Positions 42,942 to 52,790 are shown, counted from the stretch's first letter. The stretch: DNA of 64,000 nt from Mixta tenebrionis (GCF_006517625.1 NZ_VHQI01000007.1:239919-303918), one strand, 5' to 3'. Numbers and translations: made by a program. The notes: generated from the sequence alone by a model not told the origin.

Positions 42942-45473
42942 ATGGACACCACCCTCGATAACTGGCTGGCGCTGTTTGACGGGCAGACCCGCTACAGCCT
43001 GGAGATTAACGACAGTACCCTGAAGCCGGATGTGCTGAACTTCCACGGACGCGAAGCGCTGAATGAACCGTTCAAATGGCGCATTGAGTTCACCACGCCG
43101 CAGAGAGGCATCAGTCGCAAGGATGTGATGCTGAAGTATGCCACCCTCAGCATGCTCTCAGGCCGTGTGGTGCAGGGCATTATCACAGACTTTGAACACC
43201 TCAACGAAAGCGCAGACCAGACGCATTTTGCCGTGACGCTCTCCTCACGCCTGGCGCTGCTCGCCCATACCTGTCGCTGTGCGGTGTACCAGAATGTCTC
43301 GGTACCGGAACTGGTGGAGCAGATCCTGCGCAGCCACGGGCTGGAAGGGGCCGATTTTGAATTCCGGCTGGAACGGACCTACCCGGTCCGCGAGCTGATC
43401 ACCCAGTGGCGAGAGACTGACCTGCAGTTTATTCAGCGAATACTGGCCGAAGATGGCATCTGGTTCCACACCGGCGTCAATATCACCACCGGGCTGGACA
43501 CGGTGACCTTTGGCGACAGCCAGTTGCAGTATCAGTTTGATGTGAACCTGCCGTACCGAGAGCCTTCTGCCCTCCATGATGGAGCGGTGGAAGCTGTGTG
43601 GGATGCCAGAGTGTGGCACCACACGGTGACCGGCAGTGTGGCCACCCGGGATTATAACTACCGCACCGCCAGCACGCCGATGGATGCGACCGTCAGTGTC
43701 AGAAACGAGGCGGCCACCACCGGCGAACACTATCGCTATGCGGCCTCGTACCGTGAAGCGGGCGATGACACCACCTCTGAGTCGGAAACCGAAAGCGGGG
43801 CTTTTTACGCCCGCATTCAGCATGAACACGCCCTCAATAATGCTGTCCGCCTGCACCTGTTCAGTAATGCCAGTCACCTGACGCCGGGGATGGTACTGGA
43901 GACCGGCGACAGTGATGTGCCGGAACTGAAAGAGGGGATGGTCATCACGCTCACCACCTTCCGTGCGGCCCGGGACACCCGTCTGCACGTTTCCGTGTGG
44001 GGCATGCCCTACAGCGAGCAGTTTTGCTTCAGACCTGAGCCTGCACCGCGCCCGCTTATTGCCGGCACGCTGACGGCCCGCGTCGAGAGCGATGAGAAAA
44101 ATGCACTGTATGCCCATCTCGATGAAACGGGGCGTTACCGGGTGAAACTGGATTTCAGCCGTGAAGATGCGGAGCAGGGCTACAACTACCTGTGGGTTCG
44201 GCAGGCCAAACCCTATGCCGGGGAAACCTGTGGCTGGCACACGCCGCTGATTGATGGCACCGAGGTAGGGATTGCCTTTGACGGCGGTGACCCGGACCGG
44301 CCGTATATCGCCCATGCGTTTCATGACTCTGAACATCCGGACGTGGTCACCCGGGACAACCGCAGCCAGAACATCCTGCGCACCGCGGGTCAGAACGAGC
44401 TGCGGATGGAAGACCAGCGCAAGAGTGAACATATCGCACTCACTACGCCGTTCGGGGCCACTGCCCTTAACCAGGGCCACATCGTGGACGCGGAGAACGC
44501 GCTACGGGGCACCGGCTTTGAGCTGCGCACCGATGAGTTCGGAGTCATCCGTGTGGCGAAGGGGTTGCTGGTCACCGCCGATGGCAAAGTGCACGGCGAA
44601 GGCGATGTGCTGGATATGGACGTGGCTCTCAGAGAGATTGAGACCCTCCGCACGCAAATCGAGGGACTGGCCACAGCAACCCGACAGGCGAAAGCCCTCG
44701 AAGCTGATATCGCCAGCCAGCAGGCAATGTTCGCCGCACGCCTGAAAACCCTCAATGAGATGATCCACTTTTCAGCACCCGAGGGGATGGCTTTTACCAG
44801 CGCAGAGCATCTGCAGCTGGTGGCCACTGACAATATTGCCCTGAATGCCGGTGGTGATATCAGTATCGGGACCCAGGGGCATATCACCGGACTGGCGGGC
44901 GATAGCGTGGGAATGTTTGCTCAACACGGCAAGCTGAGCCTGATTTCGGCTCAGGGGCCGGTACAGTTTCAGGCGCAGCACGGCGTGATGCACCTGAGCG
45001 CCGAGCAGAAACTGACCCTTATCTCTGCCAGAGAGATGCTGCTGGCCGGGAAGAAGCGAATACGTCTGGTGGGCGGCGGGAGCTCCATCCTCATCGAGCA
45101 GGGGCAAATCAAGTACGAGACTGCAGGTACCTATACCCGCAAGGCCAGCCGGCTGGACACGGAAGGGGGAAGCAGCCGGCCACTTGTTTTCCCTGAGATG
45201 GGCATTTCACATGCTTATTCTGCTGTTTACCAGTTGCAGGATGAGCAGGGCAGGCTCCTTGCAGGAAGGCCCTATCACCTGAAGACCCCTTCCGGACAGG
45301 AAGCAAGCGGATTCAGTGATGCAGAGGGCCGGACCGTAGCGATATATACCCGTGAGCAGGAAGCTGTAGACCTTCATGTCGTACCGGACAAGCCGCAGCC
45401 GGAAGAATCCATGTGGTTTATCGGTGATGGAGACCAACAGCAACTGACAACCGAATACAGGGAGGATGTGTAA
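42942..45473 (+). CDS. vgrG: T6SS spike protein VgrG, copy 2, with C-terminal TTR-like adaptor
   Basis: 843 residues. The gp27/gp5 core (VPELVEQILRSHGLEGADFE, GRYRVKLDFSR, GIAFDGGDPDRPYIAHAFHD) parallels copy 1. Unlike copy 1 it continues past the beta-helix for about 90 residues (SAVYQLQDEQGRLLAGRPYH, GFSDAEGRTVAIYT) resembling the transthyretin-like domains that dock cargo. The effector gene begins at its stop codon (TGTAATGG), so this VgrG should load the VRR-NUC protein. Confidence 0.95.
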   Translation: MDTTLDNWLALFDGQTRYSLEINDSTLKPDVLNFHGREALNEPFKWRIEFTTPQRGISRKDVMLKYATLSMLSGRVVQGIITDFEHLNESADQTHFAVTLSSRLALLAHTCRCAVYQNVSVPELVEQILRSHGLEGADFEFRLERTYPVRELITQWRETDLQFIQRILAEDGIWFHTGVNITTGLDTVTFGDSQLQYQFDVNLPYREPSALHDGAVEAVWDARVWHHTVTGSVATRDYNYRTASTPMDATVSVRNEAATTGEHYRYAASYREAGDDTTSESETESGAFYARIQHEHALNNAVRLHLFSNASHLTPGMVLETGDSDVPELKEGMVITLTTFRAARDTRLHVSVWGMPYSEQFCFRPEPAPRPLIAGTLTARVESDEKNALYAHLDETGRYRVKLDFSREDAEQGYNYLWVRQAKPYAGETCGWHTPLIDGTEVGIAFDGGDPDRPYIAHAFHDSEHPDVVTRDNRSQNILRTAGQNELRMEDQRKSEHIALTTPFGATALNQGHIVDAENALRGTGFELRTDEFGVIRVAKGLLVTADGKVHGEGDVLDMDVALREIETLRTQIEGLATATRQAKALEADIASQQAMFAARLKTLNEMIHFSAPEGMAFTSAEHLQLVATDNIALNAGGDISIGTQGHITGLAGDSVGMFAQHGKLSLISAQGPVQFQAQHGVMHLSAEQKLTLISAREMLLAGKKRIRLVGGGSSILIEQGQIKYETAGTYTRKASRLDTEGGSSRPLVFPEMGISHAYSAVYQLQDEQGRLLAGRPYHLKTPSGQEASGFSDAEGRTVAIYTREQEAVDLHVVPDKPQPEESMWFIGDGDQQQLTTEYREDV

Positions 45474-46762
45474 TGGAACTGCCCGATTTACCCGATACCC
45501 CGGGCGTTGACATTCCCACCGGGACCAATAATCAGCCGTGGGACTGTACGACAACCGGCGTTGAGATGGTGGAGAAACAGTCGCGTTTGCCGACGAGCGA
45601 TAACCGGCAATACCTGCACATCAAGGTGGAGTACGCGATGCGTTTTCCACGGTTGTCTGCAGAAATCCGTCGCAACGGCAAAAGCTATCAAATGAGCCTG
45701 AAGCAACTGATGCTCAGTGGACTTATTCGCGTGGATGAGATCAAACGCGATTACCGGTGGTGGTATAAAGCCGAAGTCCCGTTTGATATGCGCACCACTC
45801 CGCCACGTCCGTTTCTCAGCAGCGCGTTACTGGGCGAAGGCGCTGGCAGGCGGCACACCACCAATCCTTTCCCGGTGCCGGGCAAGGGAATTTACCGCCG
45901 TCCGGATGTCATTATTGTCAAAAATATGAATGACCGCTGGCCGGGGCTCGCGGGGCCGGACACGGAAGGTCAGATGCACGCTGATAATCTGGAGCGCCTG
46001 GTAGAGGTGAAGTTTCCGGGGGATGAATTAAAGTATGACCAGTACAACGAGTATATGACTATCGTTGGAGGGGTTGGTAACGAAGAACGCATGACCATTC
46101 TGGAGATCCATGACTGTCGACCTGAGGAACAACAGTGGAGCGATCAGGTGGTCAATGTCACGATGAAAGCCTGGAAGGCCAGTGGGGCGAAATACTGGCC
46201 GTTGTTCCTTTACCCGCCAATTTTCACCCCGCGTCCACCTGCCACCCCAGTGCCTGCGAAAATTGAACCCTGGACATATGCCGGGAAAGTCGTTGCTGAC
46301 CTTAGCGAAGGGGCTGTCAACAATATCGCCGCCGGCTGGCATGCGCTGTCAGAAGAGATGCAGCAAAAGCTCAGTCAGGCTGCAGGCTGGCTGAACGACA
46401 GTGGAGAGTGGGTATACTCTCAGGGGTATCAGGCATGGCAGTGGGTCAGTCAGACAGGACATGCAGTAGCGTCATGGACGGATGAACAGCTTCGGGCTGC
46501 GTGGCTGAAAATCCAGAAAGCCACCGATATGACACTGGATATGCTGAAACAGGTCGACTGGGTTCAGGTACTGACGGATGTTGCTGTCACGGTTGGCGTT
46601 GTGTTGGTCTCCGTCGGTGTAGGGGTGTTGGTGGTGACGCTAGGTGTCCCGGAAGCGCTGCTGGCCGCGTTTTTACTGATTATTCGTCTGGCGATCACTG
46701 CCTGGGAGGCACTGGCAGCAGTACTGGGAGCCGGAACCGTCGGCGCACTGGCAACCCAATAA
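45473..46762 (+). CDS. T6SS effector nuclease with VRR-NUC domain and membrane segments
   Basis: 429 residues. VRR-NUC (PD-(D/E)xK) motif: P-D at 144-145, E-V-K at 178-180 and the following Q190 in YDQYNEY. The C-terminal half has tryptophan-rich repeats (GWLNDSGEWVYSQGYQAWQW) and two hydrophobic stretches near 365-410 (VGVVLVSVGVGVLVVTLGV, ALLAAFLLIIRLAITAW) that could insert in the target membrane and carry the nuclease inside. TseV-type T6SS effectors share the nuclease. The ATG overlaps the vgrG stop. The next gene is a DUF3396 immunity protein. Confidence 0.85.
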   Translation: MELPDLPDTPGVDIPTGTNNQPWDCTTTGVEMVEKQSRLPTSDNRQYLHIKVEYAMRFPRLSAEIRRNGKSYQMSLKQLMLSGLIRVDEIKRDYRWWYKAEVPFDMRTTPPRPFLSSALLGEGAGRRHTTNPFPVPGKGIYRRPDVIIVKNMNDRWPGLAGPDTEGQMHADNLERLVEVKFPGDELKYDQYNEYMTIVGGVGNEERMTILEIHDCRPEEQQWSDQVVNVTMKAWKASGAKYWPLFLYPPIFTPRPPATPVPAKIEPWTYAGKVVADLSEGAVNNIAAGWHALSEEMQQKLSQAAGWLNDSGEWVYSQGYQAWQWVSQTGHAVASWTDEQLRAAWLKIQKATDMTLDMLKQVDWVQVLTDVAVTVGVVLVSVGVGVLVVTLGVPEALLAAFLLIIRLAITAWEALAAVLGAGTVGALATQ

Positions 46763-46771
46763 GGAATGAGA

Positions 46772-48001
46772 ATGGAACTGAATAATTTAGACCTGAATTA
46801 TATCGAGAAGTGGCTACCGGAGGCTTCTGTGAAGTACAAGGACGGTCGTCAGGCGGTAAATCTTGGGCTGATAATTACTGTATTTTTTAAAGAGGGCCAT
46901 ACACCGGAAGTCCGCCAGAAGATGGTGGAGTGCGTGGATCGCTACTACGGGGAGTTTAAATCGCACCTGAAAAAAACGCTACCCGTAAAAAAATGGACTG
47001 CGATAACGGAAAAGAACTACGCAAAACTACGCCAGGAGATTCTGGATTCTTCCCCGGAAGAAATATTCAGTTGGGTACTGAGTTCAGGGATGGAAACTTA
47101 TCTTGCGCCTGATTACAGCATTCTCATTATGGGAAAACGAATATTCCATAATAATAATGATCGTTCTGTTATCAAACTCACTTTCCCGTTATCCCTGCTG
47201 AAAGAGCCAGATGGGAAAGAGCGTTATCAAGCCTGGTTGATGTGGCTGTGTGATACCTTCAGTGTTGAAAGTGGTTATGCGGGTCTATCGTTTATTCTGC
47301 CCTATGCGTTCGAACGCATGTTCCCTTACGAATACAAATTGGCGCAGCGCTTTCCGGGTGTGATGGTGGATTCTATCGGCACGCTTGAAGGGGGAGGGGC
47401 TGCAATCAGCCTGAAAGGGGCTTGTTGGTACACTATTCTGGGCAATCCCTGGCTGGAAAAACTTGGCGGTGAAGAGAAACTGGCTCATCGACTGAATAAC
47501 ACATCAGAGATTGAACTGCTGCCTTATAATGGTGGCCTTATTCTCAAGGCTGGAGCGCTACCGCCTGGTCTGGGGGAGACGCAAACTGAAGAATTACCGC
47601 CATTACTGGTGAAAGTAAATCAGATAATTAAGCCTGTCCGATTTAACGGTTCTCGCTCTCTGCATTTCTACTCTGAACATGAAAACTTCCAGTTTGATAA
47701 AGAATCCACAATGAAGTGGTACAGACGCTTTGATGAAGCCAGTGCTGCGCTGGATAAAGAAGATGAAAGTAAGTCCTGGGAACCGGTCAGGATCACCTGC
47801 TGGAGTGGTGAAAAATCCCCGTTTGATGGTCGATGGGCCACTATTGTTAACGGGATGACACAGTACGCTCAAACCCGCGTCGGGCAGATTATGCCGGAAT
47901 TTGACGATAAGCATGGCCAGAAGCACCGGGCCCGATGGTCTCTACTGGAGAGGGATGATGGCGGCAACGTGTTTGCCATAACTCCGGAAGAGAGTAATTG
48001 A
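46772..48001 (+). CDS. DUF3396 family immunity protein
   Basis: 409 residues from ATG 46772 (AGGA six bases upstream; ATG 46766 is too close). Blocks such as LIITVFFKEGHTPEVRQKMV, SYILIMGKRIF-type strand near residue 110, GGAAISLKGACWYTILGNPW and KAGALPPGLGETQ fit DUF3396, a family annotated as type VI immunity. No signal peptide, so it works in the cytoplasm, where it would shield DNA from the nuclease. Confidence 0.82.
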   Translation: MELNNLDLNYIEKWLPEASVKYKDGRQAVNLGLIITVFFKEGHTPEVRQKMVECVDRYYGEFKSHLKKTLPVKKWTAITEKNYAKLRQEILDSSPEEIFSWVLSSGMETYLAPDYSILIMGKRIFHNNNDRSVIKLTFPLSLLKEPDGKERYQAWLMWLCDTFSVESGYAGLSFILPYAFERMFPYEYKLAQRFPGVMVDSIGTLEGGGAAISLKGACWYTILGNPWLEKLGGEEKLAHRLNNTSEIELLPYNGGLILKAGALPPGLGETQTEELPPLLVKVNQIIKPVRFNGSRSLHFYSEHENFQFDKESTMKWYRRFDEASAALDKEDESKSWEPVRITCWSGEKSPFDGRWATIVNGMTQYAQTRVGQIMPEFDDKHGQKHRARWSLLERDDGGNVFAITPEESN

Positions 48002-48003
48002 GC

Positions 48004-48453
48004 ATGTCGCGCAATTCGCCCTCATTATGCGAGATGCTTTACGGTAATTTTGTTGGCGATCTCGACCTTCAGCATATCAGTGAAGAAAATCAGGTCATCC
48101 TGTCGGTGCTGGATAATATGCAACGGATCCTTAACTGCCGTGCCGGCACACTGGCGCATCTAACGGACTACGGCCTGCCAGATATGACCACCATTTTACA
48201 AGGGCTTCCAGGCACCGCACATAAGCTGATGTCGACGCTGTCTGCTGTCCTGCTGAAATATGAGCCTCGCCTGAAATCCATTGATGTCGTACTGCTCGAT
48301 CAGCACATCCCCGGGGAACTGCGTTATGCCATTGATGCTGAGCTGAAGGGCATTGGCCTCGTGCGTTATGGAACCGAGTTTATGCCGGAAGGGCGGGTTC
48401 TCCTGCGACATCTTAAGCAACAGCAGTATCTTGACACAACAACCCGTCTGTAA
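48004..48453 (+). CDS. tssE: T6SS baseplate protein TssE (gp25-like)
   Basis: 149 residues from ATG 48004; an upstream TTG would add two. HISEENQVILSVLDNMQRIL, RAGTLAHLTDYGLPD and YEPRLKSIDVVLLD match the gp25-like core (E-P-R-L in the centre). Completes the baseplate with TssFGK. Its place after the effector-immunity pair suggests the vgrG2 module was inserted between tssJ and tssE. Confidence 0.93.
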   Translation: MSRNSPSLCEMLYGNFVGDLDLQHISEENQVILSVLDNMQRILNCRAGTLAHLTDYGLPDMTTILQGLPGTAHKLMSTLSAVLLKYEPRLKSIDVVLLDQHIPGELRYAIDAELKGIGLVRYGTEFMPEGRVLLRHLKQQQYLDTTTRL

Positions 48454-48467
48454 GGCCAGAGAACACC

Positions 48468-48938
48468 ATGTCAGTAAAATCACAGTTCCTCAAAAAACTG
48501 CAGGCCAGACAGTCTGCCCCGGTCTCGCTTGCCAGCAAGACTCAGGCCGATATTGAGGAATTTCGCCTGCGAATAATGCAGCTTCAGGAGCAGATGGACT
48601 CGTGGCTGGTGGATACCGGACTGAATGTGGAGGCGTTCGCGGTATCCGTTACGGATCTGCTGGTGGAGGGCGGGGCTTTTGAGATTGCCGGTATCGTCCT
48701 GCGTGTCGACGACCGGGCCGTAAAGTTTGTGCCGGTATTTTTGTACGGTCAGGGCGTGACTGGGTGCGTGGAGGCGACTTTCCATGATAGAGAACGCATG
48801 ACTCCACTGGGGCGTTTATTCATGCGGTCAGGTACCGTGAATAACTGGACCTTTACTCCTCCTGGTACATTATCCCGCCCTAGGCAGTGTTTTGATGAAA
48901 GTACATTTTTTAGTTTGATCCTGGCGCTTTTGCCATAG
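48468..48938 (+). CDS. T6SS-associated hypothetical protein
   Basis: 156 residues, 14 bases after tssE. N-terminal basic and coiled-coil-like (FLKKLQARQSAPVSLASKTQ, RLRIMQLQEQMDSWL), then a beta-rich half (LLVEGGAFEIAGIVLRVDDR). Unknown family, but it sits inside the operon and the same slot in related clusters carries a short gene. Possibly baseplate-associated. Confidence 0.6.
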   Translation: MSVKSQFLKKLQARQSAPVSLASKTQADIEEFRLRIMQLQEQMDSWLVDTGLNVEAFAVSVTDLLVEGGAFEIAGIVLRVDDRAVKFVPVFLYGQGVTGCVEATFHDRERMTPLGRLFMRSGTVNNWTFTPPGTLSRPRQCFDESTFFSLILALLP

Positions 48939-49038
48939 TTGCGGGTATTGCAGTACCAGTCTCCCTGAATATGCAGAAAGCGAAGCTGCTAAACGATAAC
49001 CTTCAATAGTTCCTGATACGCCAAATGGACAACTGGTT

Positions 49039-50418
49039 ATGAATGACATCAACCCACGAAGAATCAAAACCGGTGGCGACCCCAGGGCGCTGCCGGATTA
49101 TGCCGCCCTGCGTGATGAACTGAGCAAGCTGACACATCCAGCTCGCCCGGATGTGAAGTGGCGCTATGCGGAAAAACTCTGTCTCTCACTGTTTGAGCAG
49201 AACGGCGTGGAATTACAAACGGCAGCCTGGTATACGCTGGCCCGTACGCAGCTGGCCGGCTTATTCGGGCTCAATGAAGGGCTTACGATACTCGAGGCAC
49301 TGATAAGCCATCAGTGGGGGGCGCTGTGGCCGCAGCCAGTTCATGCTCGCATGGAAATCCTCAGCAGTCTGAGTCAGCGCCTGCAGCAACGGATGCGCTC
49401 GCTCCCGCTCAATTACAGTGACCTCAGCCAGTTGTACCGGGCGGAGCAACTGCTTACCGGTCTGGGAGAGGTGCTACAGCGCCTGGAGCTTAAACATCTC
49501 AGCCAGCTCGATGCCCTGCGTACTCTCATGCACAACAGTGCTGTCCGGCTGGAAAACAGCGATGGCATAACCAGTACCGGGTCGAGCATTCAACCCGGTA
49601 TTGTGTTGCCTGCCACCGTGATGAATGAGGCTACAGCATCCGCGAGAGACCTTACTGGTAGCCCTGCTGAAGATACGCCAGAGAGCGCAGTGAAGTGGGT
49701 GTACGTTGCGCAGCCGGAACCGCAGCCGAACGTGGAGGTGCTGGCAGTAATGCCTGCGCCGGTTAAAAAATGGAAATCTTTCGCTGCCGGGATGTGTACC
49801 ATGCTGGTGATAAGCGCTGCCGCAGTGTGGGGCTGGCAGTATCTTCACCGTACTGATCCACTACTGACCCATCTTGCAGCCTCACTGGCACCATTACCTG
49901 TACCTCTCACTCCTGAACAACTGGATATGTTGCGCCAGCAATCTCCGTCAGCACAAACTGTGATAGCACAGACACAACAGAAGATTGCCCGACTGGACAA
50001 GCTTCCTCCTGACTGGAATCTTGCTTACAGCCGAAAACTCACAGAACAGGCTCAGGCGCTGTGGCCGGAACAGGCTAAACCTCTGGCAAAGCAGTGGCAG
50101 CAACAGATTAATATCTCAGTACTTCCTGTCGATACAATTAACGGCTGGCATGAAGGGATGACACAGCTTCAGGCACTTGCCGATAAACTGAATGCGCTAG
50201 ATGGTCAGAGAGGAAAATACATTACCGTCAGTGAACTTAAATCGCAGGTCTTTGGCATGCTGACAAGCTTCCGGCAGACCGTGCCGGTGGAAGAACAGCT
50301 TCGGCAGTTGAAGCTACTCCCTGAAGATTCGCTGCAGCGTCAGCAGCAGGTCCAACAGGCTGAGCAGCACCTCCGGGCTCAAATCTCTACGCTGGCGCAG
50401 GAAAAACAACGCGACTGA
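49039..50418 (+). CDS. VasL-like ImpA-N domain membrane protein
   Basis: 459 residues. N-terminal ImpA-like domain (DPRALPDYAALRDELSKLTH, TAAWYTLARTQLAGLFGLNE, LWPQPVHARMEILSSLSQRL), then a membrane segment at 246-266 (FAAGMCTMLVISAAAVWGW) and a helical C-terminal half. VasL/TagA-type proteins stop sheath extension at the far side of the cell, so it may set tail length. Distinct from TssA at 37831. Confidence 0.85.
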   Translation: MNDINPRRIKTGGDPRALPDYAALRDELSKLTHPARPDVKWRYAEKLCLSLFEQNGVELQTAAWYTLARTQLAGLFGLNEGLTILEALISHQWGALWPQPVHARMEILSSLSQRLQQRMRSLPLNYSDLSQLYRAEQLLTGLGEVLQRLELKHLSQLDALRTLMHNSAVRLENSDGITSTGSSIQPGIVLPATVMNEATASARDLTGSPAEDTPESAVKWVYVAQPEPQPNVEVLAVMPAPVKKWKSFAAGMCTMLVISAAAVWGWQYLHRTDPLLTHLAASLAPLPVPLTPEQLDMLRQQSPSAQTVIAQTQQKIARLDKLPPDWNLAYSRKLTEQAQALWPEQAKPLAKQWQQQINISVLPVDTINGWHEGMTQLQALADKLNALDGQRGKYITVSELKSQVFGMLTSFRQTVPVEEQLRQLKLLPEDSLQRQQQVQQAEQHLRAQISTLAQEKQRD

Positions 50419-50435
50419 TACTAGGGAGGTCTGAC

Positions 50436-51224
50436 ATGGTGGATAAAACGCAGCGTCACCGTAATCACTGGACACCGTGGTCGGTTGCCGAAATTACGTT
50501 TGTGGAACAACACTATGGTCAGCTGTCTGCCCGTGAAATCGGGGAACGGCTTGGCAGGTCTACCAATGGGGTGGCCCGGATTGTTCAGCTTTCAGGTCTG
50601 TCCCGTGGCGTGACTCCACCCTGGTCGGAAGAGGAGCTGGCATTGCTCCGGACCCACTATACAGAAGGTATAGAGTATGTAATGTCATTGTTACCCGGGC
50701 GTTCACGCAAGGCTATCTGCCAGCAGGCATCCCTTGCCGGGCTCACTGGTCGCAGTAGCTGGAGCCTTGAAGATAAGTCCTTTCTGGAAAAGCATTACGG
50801 CAATCTGCCAACAAAAGAAATTGCCGCCAGACTGGGCAGAAGCGTCAGTGCGGTGAGGGCTGCAGTGGTCAAATTTGGCCTTGGAACATGGAAAAACAGA
50901 CCCTGGACGGAAAGCGAGCTGATGTTGATGCAGGCACATTACAGTAAAGGGATTGATAAAATAAAAGCGTTGCTGCCAGCCCGTACCCGGGAGGCCATTT
51001 TTGCCCAGGCCGGAAAAATGGGGCTGACAGAGGCCCGGCTTTGGCTGCCTGATGAAGACAGCCTGTTAAGAGCCATATATCCTGAGTCTGGTGCCCGTGG
51101 GGTAAAGGAGAAGCTTCCCCACAGGACGATCCCGGCGATAAAACACAGGGTAACCAGTCTGGGGCTGAGGTCCTTCAAAAGGAAAAAACGGGTATCAAGG
51201 GTAAGACATGATGGTGGAGGATGA
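50436..51224 (+). CDS. Five-repeat Myb/SANT-like helix-turn-helix protein
   Basis: 262 residues, five imperfect repeats of about 43 residues at 12-54, 61-103, 108-149, 155-197 and 202-244. Each reads W-x-x-x-E-x-x-x-L/F-x-x-x-Y...I...L-P/G-R-S/T...I...A...L-G-L, the three-helix Myb/SANT-like unit (for example WSLEDKSFLEKHYGNLPTKE). Arrays of this unit bind DNA. It ends in a basic tail KRKKRVSRVRHD. The ATG is 18 bases after the VasL gene and it overlaps the PerC-like gene, so it belongs to the T6SS transcript. Confidence 0.8.
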   Translation: MVDKTQRHRNHWTPWSVAEITFVEQHYGQLSAREIGERLGRSTNGVARIVQLSGLSRGVTPPWSEEELALLRTHYTEGIEYVMSLLPGRSRKAICQQASLAGLTGRSSWSLEDKSFLEKHYGNLPTKEIAARLGRSVSAVRAAVVKFGLGTWKNRPWTESELMLMQAHYSKGIDKIKALLPARTREAIFAQAGKMGLTEARLWLPDEDSLLRAIYPESGARGVKEKLPHRTIPAIKHRVTSLGLRSFKRKKRVSRVRHDGGG

Positions 51225-51501
51225 GGTTGCACAAAAGCTGGAGGCTGCTGGTCTCTGGCGCAGGGCTGCCAGTCGCTGGCTTGATGTGATGCAGCACCAT
51301 GGGCTGACGGATCAGCAACGTGACCGGATACGTCAGCACAGAAAATATTGTTTTTCCTGCGCGAAGCCCATCAACTCCCCGGAGAAACTGGATGTGATGG
51401 AAATCGCGAGGGCTGCAAAGACTACTCAGGAGCGGATAGGACTGAGTCAGCCAGAAGGGGTCAATAAACGGTCTGATGTTAGAAATACGCATACGTCTTG
51501 A
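51208..51501 (+). CDS. PerC-like transcriptional regulator
   Basis: 97 residues. AQKLEAAGLWRRAASRWLDV and DQQRDRIRQHRKYC make up the conserved PerC core, followed by a disordered tail. PerC of enteropathogenic E. coli activates virulence genes and homologues occur in prophages. Overlaps the five-repeat protein by 17 bases, which argues that the two act together. Confidence 0.75.
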   Translation: MMVEDEVAQKLEAAGLWRRAASRWLDVMQHHGLTDQQRDRIRQHRKYCFSCAKPINSPEKLDVMEIARAAKTTQERIGLSQPEGVNKRSDVRNTHTS

Positions 51502-51557
51502 AAAGCAGTAATATCATTATGCTAACTGGCTGCTCGCTAACGATAAAAGGAGATCAT

Positions 51558-52790
51558 GTGAGCCAAGAAGATGATGAGAAGTATCCTGCCAGCGCCATCT
51601 CCTCGTGGAGCGGCTTCGTTTATCAAGGGAAAATTGCACTATATCATTCCCTTAAACTGATTCATGATGGCGACCTGGACTTCGAGCTTCAACTGGATAG
51701 TAGTGACGACTTCGCTATTTATAAAAACGAAAAACTACATACCGCCCATCAAGTCAAAGCTAAGATAAGTAAATATCGAAGTGGTTACACCAAAGCGCTG
51801 GAACAGTCTACATTAATCGAACACGACAAAATCAAGGGGACAACGCGTTACTTCCATGTATCTGTCCCACTAGATGAGACTGGCGATTACAGAGGCACTA
51901 ACGGAGAAACAGTAAAATTCTACCGCTATGGAGACAACTACCATTGTGGCCTGGGTGAAATTGAAGGACTGACTAAAGAACTCATAAAAAAATTATGTGA
52001 GAAACAGTCCATCACTGTCAGTGATAACCTTATCAATTTTAACTACTGCCTACTGTCAGAAAAAATTAGTTCTAAGGCAATACACAACCATAAATTAAAT
52101 CAAGTTGACGGGATCTCTGAAGACAAAGCCGCATACGAAGGTCGTATCATGGCCAGGAGTATTTTAGAGGAACTGCTGGCTGAAAACCCCTATCAGAATA
52201 GGGATTACTATGCAGTTGAATTAAAGGCCAGGCTCCAAACTCATTTAGAAGAAAGATTGGATCAGGAGTTACCAACAATGAGCGATGCGACTTATGAGAG
52301 AGCCAGACTTCTGAGTGAGTATATTTGCAAAACGCACTTCAACGAATTAAAAAACCTATGCCAGATGATAAAACCATCCGAGCGGTTTCAAGACGTTCAG
52401 AAGAACGACATCAGGCGATACACCAAGCTGATACAGGCTTTTTCGATGGAACCTATATTCAACCATCTTCCGCACTATCTTGACAACGAAAATCGGTTCT
52501 ACGTACCTACCGCTCTTGACGTGGATGAAAACGAAGAGTGTGAATTTGATATGATCCATGAAATGAAAAACAACGGGGATCTGCTGAGACTGCTTTTTGA
52601 GTACAACCATTTAATCGCCAGTAAAGCGGAAGCTTCATTCACCTTTAATACAAAATTCACGAACTCGGATAACTTCGACAACAAGCAGACTTCTGAAAAA
52701 TTTGAGAGCAATATCACTAAGTCGCTATGCATTAGTGTCATAACAAAAGACGACGCGGAGGAACGGCTGAATGATAAAACAACTCATTAA
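51558..52790 (+). CDS. lmuA: Lamassu-type effector nuclease (LmuA-like, Cap4/DUF4297 fold)
   Basis: 410 residues from GTG 51558, which has AAAGGAG five bases upstream; a TTG at 51498 is far weaker. ISSWSGFVYQGKIALYHSLK is the W-x-G-F-x-Y-Q opening of Cap4-like nucleases; D50/D51 and QVKAK (Q65-K69) supply a PD-(D/E)xK-like site. The C-terminal 200 residues should contact the partners. Overlaps the next gene by 20 bases. In Lamassu/DdmABC systems the SMC-like ATPase senses DNA and releases this nuclease, killing or curing the cell. The family name rests on motif and gene order. Confidence 0.7.
   Translation: MSQEDDEKYPASAISSWSGFVYQGKIALYHSLKLIHDGDLDFELQLDSSDDFAIYKNEKLHTAHQVKAKISKYRSGYTKALEQSTLIEHDKIKGTTRYFHVSVPLDETGDYRGTNGETVKFYRYGDNYHCGLGEIEGLTKELIKKLCEKQSITVSDNLINFNYCLLSEKISSKAIHNHKLNQVDGISEDKAAYEGRIMARSILEELLAENPYQNRDYYAVELKARLQTHLEERLDQELPTMSDATYERARLLSEYICKTHFNELKNLCQMIKPSERFQDVQKNDIRRYTKLIQAFSMEPIFNHLPHYLDNENRFYVPTALDVDENEECEFDMIHEMKNNGDLLRLLFEYNHLIASKAEASFTFNTKFTNSDNFDNKQTSEKFESNITKSLCISVITKDDAEERLNDKTTH

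Noticed and set aside
43245..44480. 411-codon open frame on the minus strand inside the second vgrG
   Set aside because: It is antisense to a clear VgrG, a product of GC-rich codon use; no ribosome site or domain.
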